From contig CALSQO010000002.1 of the NCBI GenBank assembly GCA_943788495.1, forward strand, positions 372,001 through 436,000: a stretch of DNA of 64,000 nucleotides, written 5' to 3'. Source of the stretch: UA16 sp905478895. GTDB lineage: Bacteria; Bacteroidota; Bacteroidia; Flavobacteriales_D; Sanyastnellaceae. Numbering within the stretch: position 1 is the stretch's first letter; each line of letters begins with the position of its first letter. Positions 34,710 to 43,911 of this stretch are shown piece by piece. The position numbers and the translations under genes are program-made. The notes beneath the pieces were generated by a model. That model made no database searches and was not told the origin of the DNA. It saw nothing but the letters and a program-made list of their open reading frames with translations.

Positions 34710-36341
34710 TCACCAATTCCGCTCCTCAAGCACCCGACGCAGCCGAATTCCCATCTCCACTCGCCACCAAGTGGAACGCTGAAGGGATCCGTTCAAATTG
34801 TTTTGGGTACTCCGGATGAAGAATTCCTGGCCATCCAACTTGGGAATTCGGTACCCCAAATCCGCCCAGGTTTGCACTTGGTTGATGATGTCCGTCTCCC
34901 CCGCCTGTCCATCACCTGCAAAGAACCACTCTACCCCATAATTGGAGGGCCGTGTGATGTAAGAGAGCAACGGGTCGGATCCAACGGAAACAGCAGGTTC
35001 CTTTCCCAAATCAACGGGCTCGTCGATGGCTTGCCTGCGGACCAACGCACCGATGTGCAATCGGAATCTTCCCGGACTCCAAACTATGTGGCTTCTTAAT
35101 TCGGCAAAATTACTCCCGGCAGGATGGGCAAGCGGCTGGCGGTTGTGTGTCCAAGACTGTGCTTGCGAAGCATGTGAGTATGTGTAGGGCCGAATGGCTG
35201 CGGCTTCCACCACTGCATCCCAATGTTCATTGGCACTTCCATAATGAATAGAGCCTAGTGCCCCCCATTTGTTCGCCCACCATTGATCATCGGATCGCAA
35301 TTCGCTTATGACGAGTTCGTCCAGGAGGATCTGACCGTACAAGCGCCAAGTTCCGGTAGGGGTCGATTTGTTCCATGAAAGCGCTGCCCCGAGCAAGGCG
35401 TTATCTGCGGAGCCGAGCGCATACTCAGTCGGTCGGAAGGCGATGAACGGCAGGGCATAGGGGACTTCAAATCGTTGGTCATAGCCGGAGTCATTTGCCA
35501 GATAGCTCACCGCGCCATATAACTCACCGCTCCAGCCTCGTCCGAGATCAACTTCCACCAAGTGCGCGGCAAACCAGGCCGGTCGACGAATGGCATAGGT
35601 CCCCGGACTTCGGTCTTGTGCTCCTATGAAATCTGAGGGGCTTCCAACCGTGCGGTGCGTCGTACGGCCGATCAGGTGTGTGTATTGGACCTTCCCCGCA
35701 TCTGCGTGCAAGCGCGCATAGGGGAGGGATGCTGCTTGCCGGTCAATCCATAACGATCGCCAGCCTTTGCCCCAGTGGTGCTGGCCTTGTCCTACTTCAA
35801 GCTGAATCGATGGAGAAACCACAAAATTGAGGTGTCCGGTTCCGCGGACCAGAGCGATATCACTGGGGTTGGGATTCCAGGCCCAGCCGATTCCGTCCCA
35901 TGTTGCCCATTGCCACGCTTGATTCCAATCGGGTTCACTCACGTTGCTCAATCGCCAATGGTCCAGCACGCCATGCCACGAGAACCGCTTCCAATGTCCC
36001 GCCAATTCCATGCCTGTTTTCCACCCAAGACCTTCAGCAACGGATCGAGCCGTTCCATTCCCAATGGCGCGGACATTGGGGCTGAACTGACCCGATGCGA
36101 AAGCCCGGATTCCGATCGCTGAGTCGCCGTACCAAAGGGTTGTGTCGGGAGGGCGCTGCCAATTGGTTGCGCTGGCCAATGGCCAAATGGAAGGACAGTT
36201 ATCTTCCAATGGTCCGATTTTCCAACGTTCGCTTTCCAGTTCTTGGGCATGAAGCAGACCAACGGAAAGGGTGAGAAGCACCCAAATATTTAGCCTTTTG
36301 GCAGTAGAAGAAACGGGTTTGGTATTGAACCGTGCGCGCAT
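34710..36341 (-). CDS. Wzi/RemB-like outer membrane beta-barrel protein
   Basis: 543 residues with a signal peptide (LNIWVLLTLSVGLLHAQ). Alternating strands rich in Trp and Tyr dominate, for example MELAGHWKRFSWHGVLDHWRL. The segment LEVGQGQHHWGKGWRSLWID, then SLPYARLHADAGKVQYTHLIGRT and FIAFRPTEYALGSADNALLGAALSW with LYGQILLDEL, follows the capsule-assembly Wzi family, to which the flavobacterial gliding protein RemB also seems related. A role in holding or assembling surface polysaccharide fits the neighbours, which include a WecA-like transferase nine bases upstream. The exact subfamily is not certain. Confidence 0.7.
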   Translation of the reverse strand: MRARFNTKPVSSTAKRLNIWVLLTLSVGLLHAQELESERWKIGPLEDNCPSIWPLASATNWQRPPDTTLWYGDSAIGIRAFASGQFSPNVRAIGNGTARSVAEGLGWKTGMELAGHWKRFSWHGVLDHWRLSNVSEPDWNQAWQWATWDGIGWAWNPNPSDIALVRGTGHLNFVVSPSIQLEVGQGQHHWGKGWRSLWIDRQAASLPYARLHADAGKVQYTHLIGRTTHRTVGSPSDFIGAQDRSPGTYAIRRPAWFAAHLVEVDLGRGWSGELYGAVSYLANDSGYDQRFEVPYALPFIAFRPTEYALGSADNALLGAALSWNKSTPTGTWRLYGQILLDELVISELRSDDQWWANKWGALGSIHYGSANEHWDAVVEAAAIRPYTYSHASQAQSWTHNRQPLAHPAGSNFAELRSHIVWSPGRFRLHIGALVRRQAIDEPVDLGKEPAVSVGSDPLLSYITRPSNYGVEWFFAGDGQAGETDIINQVQTWADLGYRIPKLDGQEFFIRSTQNNLNGSLQRSTWWRVEMGIRLRRVLEERNW

Positions 36342-36350
36342 TGGGCTAAG

Positions 36351-37538
36351 TTACGACCCTGACAATGCGGACTTTCCCGGCGACCGGCGTTTATTTGATC
36401 GTGACGTTGTTTCTGACTTTTCCATCAAGGTATCCTGCCGTTTGACATTTTTATGATGAGCGTCACGTGTTTGTCTCAGGATGGGCAAAAACCAAAGAAA
36501 AGAAAGCAGAAGCAAACCAAAAAACATTCCCTCTTCTCCGAGGTTCGGGAATAGAAAGGGTCTTGAGAAAGCGAGTCCAATGAAAACAAAAGAGTAGAAA
36601 TAGACGAAAATGGCGGTTTTTCGGTGGCTCTTGTATTTCATCATGAGCCGGTGGTGCATGTGATTTTGATCAGGATGAAAAGGAGAGATGCCGCGAATGG
36701 CGCGCAAGAAGAAAACGCGCAGCGTATCCACCAGGGGATATGCGAGAATAGCCATGGCCAGGGTGGGCCGGGACAATTGGGAAAACACTTCAGGAATTGC
36801 CTCTCCTGGGGTCTGGATCACATTCGTTGCGAGGGCATATCCAACAACTCCGAGGACGAGCGATCCGCAATCCCCCAAGAAGATTCGAGCGGGAGCGAAA
36901 TTGAAAACCAAAAACCCAAGGGTGGCCCCCATGAGCGTCAAAGAAAGAATGGCGGCAGGAATTTGACCGGTTATTATGAACCATGCGGAGAATGCAGCCA
37001 TGGCTATTGCGGAGTAACCTCCTGCAAGGCCGTCGATGCCGTCGATGAGATTCCATGCGTTGACAACCACGATGTAGACAAACAAAGAGAATATGGTCGA
37101 AATGGTTTCGGGCATTGCTTCAATGCCGAACAAGCCGCCAAAGCCCTCAATCCGGAAGCCTCCAACCGTGACGAGAAATGCTCCAACGAACAAATGGACC
37201 ATCAGTTTTTTAGAAGCGGAAATCCCAACCATATCATCTGTCAAACCCATGGCAAAGACCACGGTCATGCAAGTCAAAAGAACAGCGTATTGTTTGAAGG
37301 ATTCGTGGTTCGGCGCATCACCGAGGGACAGCCAGAAAAATCCGTTCGTCAAGATGACAAAATAGATCAGGACGCCGCCAATGGTTGGAACGCTCCGGTG
37401 GTGGATTTTTCGCGGATCCTCAGGGTCATCCACCAGTCGTTTCAATTTTGCAACCTTAATGAGGTTGGGCATGCCAAAAATGGTGACGAAAAAAGCAGTA
37501 ACTACGACGAGTGCCAACATAATGACTGCAAAGTACAT
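36351..37538 (-). CDS. WecA/TagO-like undecaprenyl-phosphate glycosyl-1-phosphate transferase
   Basis: 395 residues, polytopic. PRKIHHRSVPTIGGVLIYF near residue 45, GLTDDMVGISASKKLMVHLF with the Asp pair, NAWNLIDGIDGLAGGYSAIA and LVFNFAPARIFLGDCGSLVLG are the MraY/WecA superfamily motifs. The C-terminal HPDQNHMHHRLMM loop is typical of WecA/TagO-like rather than MraY enzymes. It starts surface-glycan synthesis by moving a sugar-1-phosphate onto the lipid carrier. The charged C-terminal tail (SKSETT-type, RSNKRRSPG) is long. Position in the envelope cluster supports the role. Confidence 0.9.
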   Translation of the reverse strand: MYFAVIMLALVVVTAFFVTIFGMPNLIKVAKLKRLVDDPEDPRKIHHRSVPTIGGVLIYFVILTNGFFWLSLGDAPNHESFKQYAVLLTCMTVVFAMGLTDDMVGISASKKLMVHLFVGAFLVTVGGFRIEGFGGLFGIEAMPETISTIFSLFVYIVVVNAWNLIDGIDGLAGGYSAIAMAAFSAWFIITGQIPAAILSLTLMGATLGFLVFNFAPARIFLGDCGSLVLGVVGYALATNVIQTPGEAIPEVFSQLSRPTLAMAILAYPLVDTLRVFFLRAIRGISPFHPDQNHMHHRLMMKYKSHRKTAIFVYFYSFVFIGLAFSRPFLFPNLGEEGMFFGLLLLSFLWFLPILRQTRDAHHKNVKRQDTLMEKSETTSRSNKRRSPGKSALSGS

Positions 37539-37630
37539 AAAAATTATTGCTTTTTTTTATCGCCTTATTATAATTATAATGGGAAAAATGTGAAAAAGCC
37601 AGAGTTAGAAAATCGTGGGGAGTGCCCTAT

Positions 37631-39081
37631 TTAGTGCCAGTCTGCAATCGCGGCATGAATACCAATGGAATACCACTGGTAATTGGAGGCTAAATCGAGA
37701 CGTCCAACTGCCTTTCCAACGTTGCAGAAAAGTTCCATGGGCCATGCAGGTTGAATGGTGAAACGACTCTGAAGTTGCACCCATACCGCGGCATTGTTTT
37801 GTTCACCGATGATGGCAATATTCCAACGTGGGGCGAGCTGCGCACTCCCCTGTACGCGCAATGATTCGGTCCAAATGCCGTGCACGGACATCCCAGCATG
37901 GTCGATGGAAGCCATCTTCGGACCTGCTAAATCCGGTCCGATTCCTTCGTAATCAAAGCAAGTGGAACAGGTCGCTTCAGATCGCTGGTAAGCTTCGATC
38001 AGCAGCTCAAACTTGGAAGCATTGAGCCGGAGTCCGGCAACAGATGTCAAGCCGTGCGTTGACCGATGCTACCTTCGCTTCCCACCACACGCCTCGCGGC
38101 ACCCCCTATGTCAAAAGACTGTTGCGCGTAAACCACTCCTTGGCCGGTTGTGAGGAAGTTGAAATGGTATTGACTTTCGAGGCCAATGATATGCCGCACA
38201 GCCCGGTACTCATCCCCACCGACAAGCCCCAGTGATGCCCAGCCGGAATCTGCGACAGAAGTCGATTTCTCTCGAATAAATTGATAGGCGCCTTGCAGCA
38301 GCCATTTGGGTTTGGCATTCCACGCGTGTTGAAGGGTGAAGATGTGGGATCGATTGAGCAGCGATTCGGCTGTTTCGCCCATGGGACCTCGTTCGTCGGA
38401 CAGCCACTGGGAGATGGTGAATTCTGTGCGGTGGTGCTTTTGATCGAATCCAATGCGTGCATAAGGAGCTGGAGCGGAAGTTTTGGAAATCAAGGCGCTC
38501 GTACGACCTGCCCCAAAATGAAGGGCATCAATTCCTGCATCGGCGCTCCAAACGCCATTGCTCCAACCGGTCCAACCACGCGCCCGCGACACGTCGTAGT
38601 AGGCTTGGTCAACGGTGTTCCAACCATTGTTTCGACCCAATTTGGAACGTCCCCATCCGGGAATTCTTTTTTGAACAGCCCAAAGACCAAGCAATGGTTC
38701 TGCCACTCCTTGTCGTTCGAGCAATTCCCCACCGATGTGAAACTGCCCATCCAGTTCGGCTTGGAATCGTGCTCCTCGGATGTTGTCCCAAATGGTTTGT
38801 GTCTTGCGCTCGTCCCCGTCGATTTGAATGACTCCGGCCATCACTTGCACGATCGGATCGACTACAATTTTATTGGGTGCTTCTGAAAAATCGAGCAAAT
38901 GCTGCTCGCCAACTCGCTGCCACCAGGTAGCGGCATCGGAAGGGGGGGTAATGCGGGTCCTGAGCGCCGGGATGTGGCCGGTGCTATCCTGAACAATTTG
39001 AGCATGCACAGGCACACAAAAAAGAAGAGCCAAACCAAATCCAACGAGCAAGGCATGGGACTTGATGCGGTTCTTATTCAT
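37631..39081 (-). pseudogene. Outer membrane barrel gene, split by two apparent +1 frameshifts
   Basis: Two minus-strand frames, 39081-38047 (344 residues, signal peptide LLVGFGLALLFCVPVHAQ) and 38050-37631 (139 residues from TTG), make one beta-barrel-like protein if corrected. The first frame loses sense after YAQQSFDIG, at a run of five C on the plus strand (38102-38106). Removing one base there opens a third frame reading VPRGVWWEAKVASVNARL, and removing one A at 38049-38050 joins it to TSVAGLRLNASKFELLIEAYQ. The joined product of about 482 residues has regular alternating strands throughout. It may be a true pseudogene or a pair of homopolymer sequence errors. It overlaps fcl by four bases. 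A relative of Wzi/RemB-like barrels is possible. Confidence 0.7.
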
Positions 39082-40010
39082 TCGAATGAGCCTTTGACAT
39101 CGTGGTAAACCCCCTCAATTCCTTCACGAAGGCCGATTTTTGCTTTCCATCCCAAGGAATTGATCTTGCTCACATTCATGAGTTTTCGGGGCGTGCCGTC
39201 GGGCTTTGAAGTGTCCCAGTCCAATGCCCCTGAATAGCCCACAATGGAGCAAATCATCTCCGCTAATTCTCGGATGCTCAAGTCTGAGCCGGTTCCAACA
39301 TTGACCCAATCGGTTCCGTCATAATCGTGCATCAAGTGAACGCACGCTTCTGCGAGATCGTCCACGTGCAGAAACTCCCGTTTGGGCGAACCGGTGCCCC
39401 AAAGTGGGACCGACGGAGCCCCTGTCATTTTGGCCGTGTGAATTTTGCGAATCAGTGCCGGTAACACATGGCTGGTTTCCAAATCATAATTGTCTCCGGG
39501 ACCGTATAGGTTGGTGGGCATGGCGCTGATGAAGTTGGCGCCATATTGATCCCGGTAGGTTTCGCAGAGTTTGATGCCCGCGATTTTGGCGATGGCATAA
39601 GGCTCATTCGTGGGTTCCAGAGGACCGGTGAGCAATGCATCTTCCGTCAAAGGCTGCGGTGCCATTTTGGGGTAAATGCAACTTGACCCCAAGAAGAGTA
39701 GTTTGTCCACCTTGCATTCCCAAGCAGCGTGAATGATGTTGGCCTCAATCATGAGGTTTTCGTACAAAAACTGCCCGCGATAGACATTGTTGGCGTGAAT
39801 TCCGCCGACTTTGGCAGCCGCGAGGTACACATGATCCGGTTGTTCGGTCTGAAAAAAAGCCTGCACCGCTGCTTGGTTGGTTAGGTCCAGTTCAATCCGT
39901 GAACGGGTGATGATGTTTTCAAAGCCTTTGGCCCGGAGGTTGCGAACAATGGCAGAACCCACCATCCCGCGGTGTCCAGCAACATAGATTTTTGTGTTGG
40001 TGTTTTCCAT
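39078..40010 (-). CDS. fcl: GDP-L-fucose synthase
   Basis: 310 residues from ATG at 40010; a 60-codon extension into the ABC permease gene has no family sequence. KIYVAGHRGMVGSAIVRNL is the NADP-binding start, LFLGSSCIYPKMAPQPLTEDALL the next conserved block, and YAIAKIAGIKLCETYRDQYG holds the catalytic Tyr and Lys. The enzyme epimerises and reduces the product of Gmd (17826) to GDP-L-fucose, so fucose is expected in the surface glycan. The gene overlaps the barrel gene by four bases. Confidence 0.95.
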   Translation of the reverse strand: MENTNTKIYVAGHRGMVGSAIVRNLRAKGFENIITRSRIELDLTNQAAVQAFFQTEQPDHVYLAAAKVGGIHANNVYRGQFLYENLMIEANIIHAAWECKVDKLLFLGSSCIYPKMAPQPLTEDALLTGPLEPTNEPYAIAKIAGIKLCETYRDQYGANFISAMPTNLYGPGDNYDLETSHVLPALIRKIHTAKMTGAPSVPLWGTGSPKREFLHVDDLAEACVHLMHDYDGTDWVNVGTGSDLSIRELAEMICSIVGYSGALDWDTSKPDGTPRKLMNVSKINSLGWKAKIGLREGIEGVYHDVKGSFE

Positions 40011-40016
40011 CGAAGG

Positions 40017-40024
40017 CAAATGTA
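40017..40024 (-). promoter_or_regulatory. -7 element directly before fcl
   Basis: Minus-strand TACATTTG fits TAnnTTTG exactly. Only six bases separate it from the fcl ATG, so transcription would start at or next to the start codon. The -33 region lies inside the end of the ABC permease gene and shows no clear TTG. Confidence 0.45.
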
Positions 40025-40036
40025 AATCGGATTCAT

Positions 40037-40924
40037 TCATAATGACTGTTGACCGTGCCATTCGCGAAGGCCATCGCCGATGAAGGTGAAAGCCAACACG
40101 ACGCTCACGATCAAAGCACCGGGCGCAATCGCAAGCCAGGCGTGACGGCCAGTAATGAGGTGATAATGCTCCTGCACGATATTGCCCCAACTTGGAATGG
40201 GAATTTGGGCGCCGTAGCCCAGAAAACTCAGCCCGGATTCGATGAGAATGGCCGCCGCGAAGTTGGCCGCCGCTATGACGATGATGGGTCCGACAGCGTT
40301 GGGCAGCATGTGCCGAAACATGATCCGCAAATCAGAATACCCGATGGCTTGAGCTGCCTCGATGAATTCCATCTCGCGGAGCGACATGAACTGCCCGCGA
40401 ACGACGCGTGCGACATCGACCCACATGGTGAGGCCGATGGCGAGGAATACCTGCCACAATCCTTTTCCGAATGCCAAGGTGATGGCGAGCACCATGAGCA
40501 GCGTGGGCAGCGTCCAGATCACTTGGATCCACCAACTCACGAATGCGTCGATACGTCCGCCGCGGTATCCGGCCCAGGCGCCGAGCAAAATCCCAATCAA
40601 GAGTGAAATCAATACAGCCGATAATCCCACGCCCAGGCTAATGGCAGAGCCGGCCATGAGTCGGCTGAGAACGTCTCGGCCGTAGCGGTCGGTTCCGAGC
40701 CAATGCCGCATCGTGGTGCCGTCCTCCAAAGCAACGGATGATCCTGGCTCCAAAAGAGCCTGGTCCAGGTCTTGTGCATTGGCGTGGTGCGATGCGTCCG
40801 GTCGAATTACAGGACCGGCGATGGCTACCACTGCAAGAAGCGAAATCCAGATCAATCCAATGAGCGCAGGACGATGATTTCGGAAGGCCCCGAACATGTG
40901 GGATGGTTGGGCGACTGAATTCAT
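40037..40924 (-). CDS. ABC transporter permease, DppC/OppC family
   Basis: 295 residues. An N-terminal helix (ALIGLIWISLLAVVAIAGPVI) is followed by a short loop with HWLGTDRYGRDVLSRLMAGSAISLGVGL, the conserved lead of oligopeptide-type inner-membrane permeases. The EAA loop that contacts the ATPase is present (EAAQAIGYSDLRIMFRHMLPNAVGPIIVIA). It would form a peptide or nickel importer with a DppB-like permease, ATPases and a binding protein, none of which are adjacent. It sits among polysaccharide genes but need not be linked to them. Confidence 0.88.
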   Translation of the reverse strand: MNSVAQPSHMFGAFRNHRPALIGLIWISLLAVVAIAGPVIRPDASHHANAQDLDQALLEPGSSVALEDGTTMRHWLGTDRYGRDVLSRLMAGSAISLGVGLSAVLISLLIGILLGAWAGYRGGRIDAFVSWWIQVIWTLPTLLMVLAITLAFGKGLWQVFLAIGLTMWVDVARVVRGQFMSLREMEFIEAAQAIGYSDLRIMFRHMLPNAVGPIIVIAAANFAAAILIESGLSFLGYGAQIPIPSWGNIVQEHYHLITGRHAWLAIAPGALIVSVVLAFTFIGDGLREWHGQQSL

Positions 40925-40975
40925 GGTTCTAGAGCGAAGCTGAGCAGCGGAGTGGCATTGTGAATTGAGGCCAAT

Positions 40976-42130
40976 TTACAATTGACGGCCTTTCCATTTG
41001 ACGTTGCCCCTCAGGAGTTGCCACCATGCGCCCCAGACCAATGCGGCGTATCGCCAAGGGAAGCAGAGTACATCCGAGGGTTTAATGGGCAATTTGTACC
41101 GTTGCGCCGCGCTGGAAATCAAGGGTTGATTGATCAGTGTTTTCAATATCACCGCCACTAAAATCCACAGAAAAGCAACATCGCTCGATGAAATTGTACC
41201 CAGCAGCGCGAGTAGAAATGATAGTTCTACGGCGGCGATGAGCCGTCCCACGCATTTGGTCTCACCATCGGCTTGGTCGTTCGTTTTGGATGCCCATCGC
41301 GCCCGTTGATTCCACAGGTCAGTCCAATTTTGAACGGGCTGCGTTGTGGCAAAAGCTTGCGGGTCCGAATTCCATGCGATATGGCTACCGTGCTTTTTGA
41401 TGGCCAGAAGCGCATAGGCATCGTCTCCGGATGCTTGGGCTTCATTCAAGCTTTCCGCGGGGTAGGTTGACGTGCGGTACACACTGTTTGCACCGCTGCC
41501 CATGGCGAGTTTTTCGGCGCAGACTCCGCCTTCAATCCAAGCCATGAGACACCCGTATTCGAGCGCTTGAAAACGTTCCCATGCAGATTCGGGAGTTGCG
41601 TTTAGACGAACCGTTCCAAGAATGGCCTCAACCGCTGATGAGGCGGACTGGTTGATGGAGTGCTCCATGGACATGGCCCAGTTTTTCCCGATCCGCACAT
41701 CGGCATCCAACGTGGCCATCCATGGCGTTTCGATTTGGCTGTGGGCTTGCCGCAATGCTGCCTTTTTACCTTCTCCTTTGTTCTTAATGCACCTCACACC
41801 CGCCGCTTCTGCGACGTTTTTGGTTCCATCCGTGCTGCGGTCATCGATGACCAAGAGTTCCAAAGGAACGGTTTGCTGGCCAAGGTCTTTGAGCAGAAGC
41901 GGCAGGGATTCGGCCTCATTTCGGCACGGAATCACTACCGTGATCAACGGTGCAACCGGGGAATTCATTTTGGTGATGTCGCCTGCGGCCACTGAATCAG
42001 CCAGTCGCCGGTTCCAAGACCAAATGGACAGGGTATACCAGCCAAGGCAGAGGAAGTGCAATCCCAGCATGGCCCATGCGAAAGCCCCAAGCCATGATCC
42101 AAGTCCAAATTCAATGTTCATGGGAAGCAT
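40976..42130 (-). CDS. Membrane-anchored glycosyltransferase family 2
   Basis: 384 residues (ATG at 42130; ATG at 42121 is an equal alternative). An N-terminal membrane helix (AFAWAMLGLHFLCLGWYTL) precedes the GT-A domain: ITVVIPCRNEAESLPLLLKDL, LLVIDDRSTDGT with the donor-binding Asp, and TPWMATLDADVRIGKNW with the DxD-type motif. A C-terminal block of helices (LSFLLALLGTISSSDVAFLWILVAVIL) follows. It probably transfers a sugar to a lipid-linked acceptor in surface-glycan synthesis. It overlaps the flippase-like gene by 10-20 bases. Confidence 0.85.
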   Translation of the reverse strand: MLPMNIEFGLGSWLGAFAWAMLGLHFLCLGWYTLSIWSWNRRLADSVAAGDITKMNSPVAPLITVVIPCRNEAESLPLLLKDLGQQTVPLELLVIDDRSTDGTKNVAEAAGVRCIKNKGEGKKAALRQAHSQIETPWMATLDADVRIGKNWAMSMEHSINQSASSAVEAILGTVRLNATPESAWERFQALEYGCLMAWIEGGVCAEKLAMGSGANSVYRTSTYPAESLNEAQASGDDAYALLAIKKHGSHIAWNSDPQAFATTQPVQNWTDLWNQRARWASKTNDQADGETKCVGRLIAAVELSFLLALLGTISSSDVAFLWILVAVILKTLINQPLISSAAQRYKLPIKPSDVLCFPWRYAALVWGAWWQLLRGNVKWKGRQL

Positions 42131-43136
42131 TCATTGATGAGGTGCCGATGATCGCTCCTAATAAGGCGGGCAATACCAGGTTCAGCATCCAGATGGCAAA
42201 CGTTCCGGCAATGAGGGGAATAACCATTTCCGGTTGGGGCTGAATCACCAAGACTATCAGCGCTTCTCGAATGCCCATTTCGGCCAAGGCGGCGGTCGGA
42301 ATGATCATGTTTCCCCAATACACAAGTGCTACAGCACCGATCATTTCGGGAAAGCCAATGAAACCGAAGGCCATGAGTCCAAGCATAAATTGACAGGCAA
42401 AAACGCCATATCGCGCCGCGCTGAGCATGAGAATGAACGGTAAATGTGAGCGCGTTAGCGCCGCAGAATCGGCACTTTGTGCGGCCAGCCAATGGGGAAG
42501 TCGGATGCGTTTTTCCAATTGCGCCATCATTTTTTGACCAAATCGATTGTTTGCCCATCCAAGGGACCACCAGCCGATAGCGCCCGCAAAAGCGATCCAC
42601 GGAACAACTCCCAACGCGTCCATTCCCTCATGTGATTGCAGCCGCAAAATTCCGTTGGCTGAAATTCCGTTGGCTTTCAAAGGGACATTCAAAATCCATA
42701 GCCAGGCCAGGGCGCCAAACGTCAAGGTCATGCCGGCTTGCGACCAAGCACTCCAGCCGAAAGATCGAAGCCCTCTGGCCCTCTCCGCTGCAGGCAATAA
42801 GGCCACCCGCGCAACGGCATCTCCGCTGCGGTTCGGCGTTAAAAACCCCCAAGTAGCGCCTACAATTACCTCCCGGTAGGACTGTTCGAAGGAAGGTCTT
42901 TTTCGCTCCAAAAGCACGTGCCACTTCAAGGCTTCTATGCCCCAATTGACGGGAACGAGCAAGGCGGCGAATCCGATGAGCGACCAGCGATCCGGGGACA
43001 GTTGGCCCCAATCGATCGATTGCATTGAAAAGGCTTGATGATGCCCAACCTGCCAAACAATCACGGCAATGGCGAGCAAGGAGGTGATCCAAGCCATCCA
43101 TTTGCGGGGGGGCAGTTGATAACGGGGCGATTTCAT
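42111..43136 (-). CDS. Lysylphosphatidylglycerol synthase-like (UPF0104) membrane protein
   Basis: 341 residues from ATG at 43136, where a basic start precedes the first helix (WMAWITSLLAIAVIVWQVG); a longer frame overlaps the divergent ruvC start. About eight helices follow, with NWGIEALKWHVLL and GATWGFLTPNRSGDAVARVALLP, the family's characteristic segment, then YWGNMIIPTAALAEMGIREALIV. Proteins of this family are often flippase-like or glycan-associated and do not all aminoacylate lipids. Position next to the GT2 gene suggests a role in surface-glycan lipid handling. Overlap at the 3' end implies coupling to the GT2 gene. Confidence 0.75.
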   Translation of the reverse strand: MKSPRYQLPPRKWMAWITSLLAIAVIVWQVGHHQAFSMQSIDWGQLSPDRWSLIGFAALLVPVNWGIEALKWHVLLERKRPSFEQSYREVIVGATWGFLTPNRSGDAVARVALLPAAERARGLRSFGWSAWSQAGMTLTFGALAWLWILNVPLKANGISANGILRLQSHEGMDALGVVPWIAFAGAIGWWSLGWANNRFGQKMMAQLEKRIRLPHWLAAQSADSAALTRSHLPFILMLSAARYGVFACQFMLGLMAFGFIGFPEMIGAVALVYWGNMIIPTAALAEMGIREALIVLVIQPQPEMVIPLIAGTFAIWMLNLVLPALLGAIIGTSSMNASHEH

Positions 43137-43176
43137 CGGTGGCGGTACGCTTTTCCAAATGTACCTTCGTTGTGCG

Positions 43177-43758
43177 ATGTCACCAACCGCCAAGCAAAAA
43201 CCCGTCGAACAAATCATCCTCGGAATTGACCCGGGCACCACAATCATGGGCTATGGGGTGATTGCCGTGCGCGGAAAATCAGTGGAATTGGTTGAAATGG
43301 GCGCTTTGCACCTATCAAAGTACAAGGATCATGCGGTCAAGCTGAAGCGCATTTATGATCGGTGTTCCGCGCTGATCCAGACCCACGCGCCAGATCACAT
43401 GGCGGTGGAAGCGCCTTTTTTCGGGAAGAACGTCCAATCCATGCTGAAGTTGGGGCGCGCTCAGGGCGTAGCGCTGGCAGCAGCGCTGTCCAGAGACATC
43501 CCGATTGCGGAATATGCACCGCGGAAAGTCAAGCAGTCCATTACGGGCTCCGGCGCTGCAAGCAAAGAACAGGTGGCTGCGATGGTGGCCCGAACGCTGA
43601 AGATTCCCATGTCTGATTTGCCCAAGGAATTGGATGCGACGGATGGATTAGCGGTGGCGTTGTGCCACCATTTCCAATTGTCCTCCCCTCGGATGCAAGC
43701 CGGTTACAGCGGTTGGAAAGCATTCATTGAGGACCAAGGAAATCGGGTTCGTTCTTGA
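43177..43758 (+). CDS. ruvC: Holliday junction resolvase RuvC
   Basis: 193 residues from ATG at 43177. ILGIDPGTTIMGYGVI carries the first catalytic Asp, MAVEAPFFGKNVQSMLKLGRAQG the Glu, and DATDGLAVALCHH the paired Asp residues. RuvC is the homodimeric endonuclease that resolves four-way junctions in RuvAB complexes. The C-terminus, ending EDQGNRVRS, is of normal length. It is divergent from the membrane protein gene upstream, with a TACCTTCG -7-like element at 43162-43169. Confidence 0.95.
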   Translation: MSPTAKQKPVEQIILGIDPGTTIMGYGVIAVRGKSVELVEMGALHLSKYKDHAVKLKRIYDRCSALIQTHAPDHMAVEAPFFGKNVQSMLKLGRAQGVALAAALSRDIPIAEYAPRKVKQSITGSGAASKEQVAAMVARTLKIPMSDLPKELDATDGLAVALCHHFQLSSPRMQAGYSGWKAFIEDQGNRVRS

Positions 43759-43805
43759 TTTTTCTGAAAAAGTGCAACCTTTTCAAAGGTGCTCCGTATC
43801 CCCCC

Positions 43806-43875
43806 TGAAGTTTAACTTCAACAGTTTATTTGTTTTTCATTCAACAGGGGAAGGCGGTCCATTTGGGCGGCCTTC
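43806..43875. terminator. Converging terminator region between ruvC and ddl
   Basis: Two small inverted repeats lie in the 153-base gap: TGAAGT-TTA-ACTTCA at 43806-43820, followed on the plus strand by a T-rich stretch, and GAAGGC (43850-43855) pairing with GCCTTC (43870-43875), followed by TTTG. They could stop transcription from either side; the stems are short. Confidence 0.45.
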
Positions 43876-43911
43876 TTTGTGTTTGAAAGATTCCAAAGAC
43901 TTCGGTCGAAT

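Noticed and set aside
36624..37634. 336-codon plus-strand frame over the WecA-like gene
   Set aside because: It is antisense to a firmly identified membrane enzyme and has a charged, low-complexity product.
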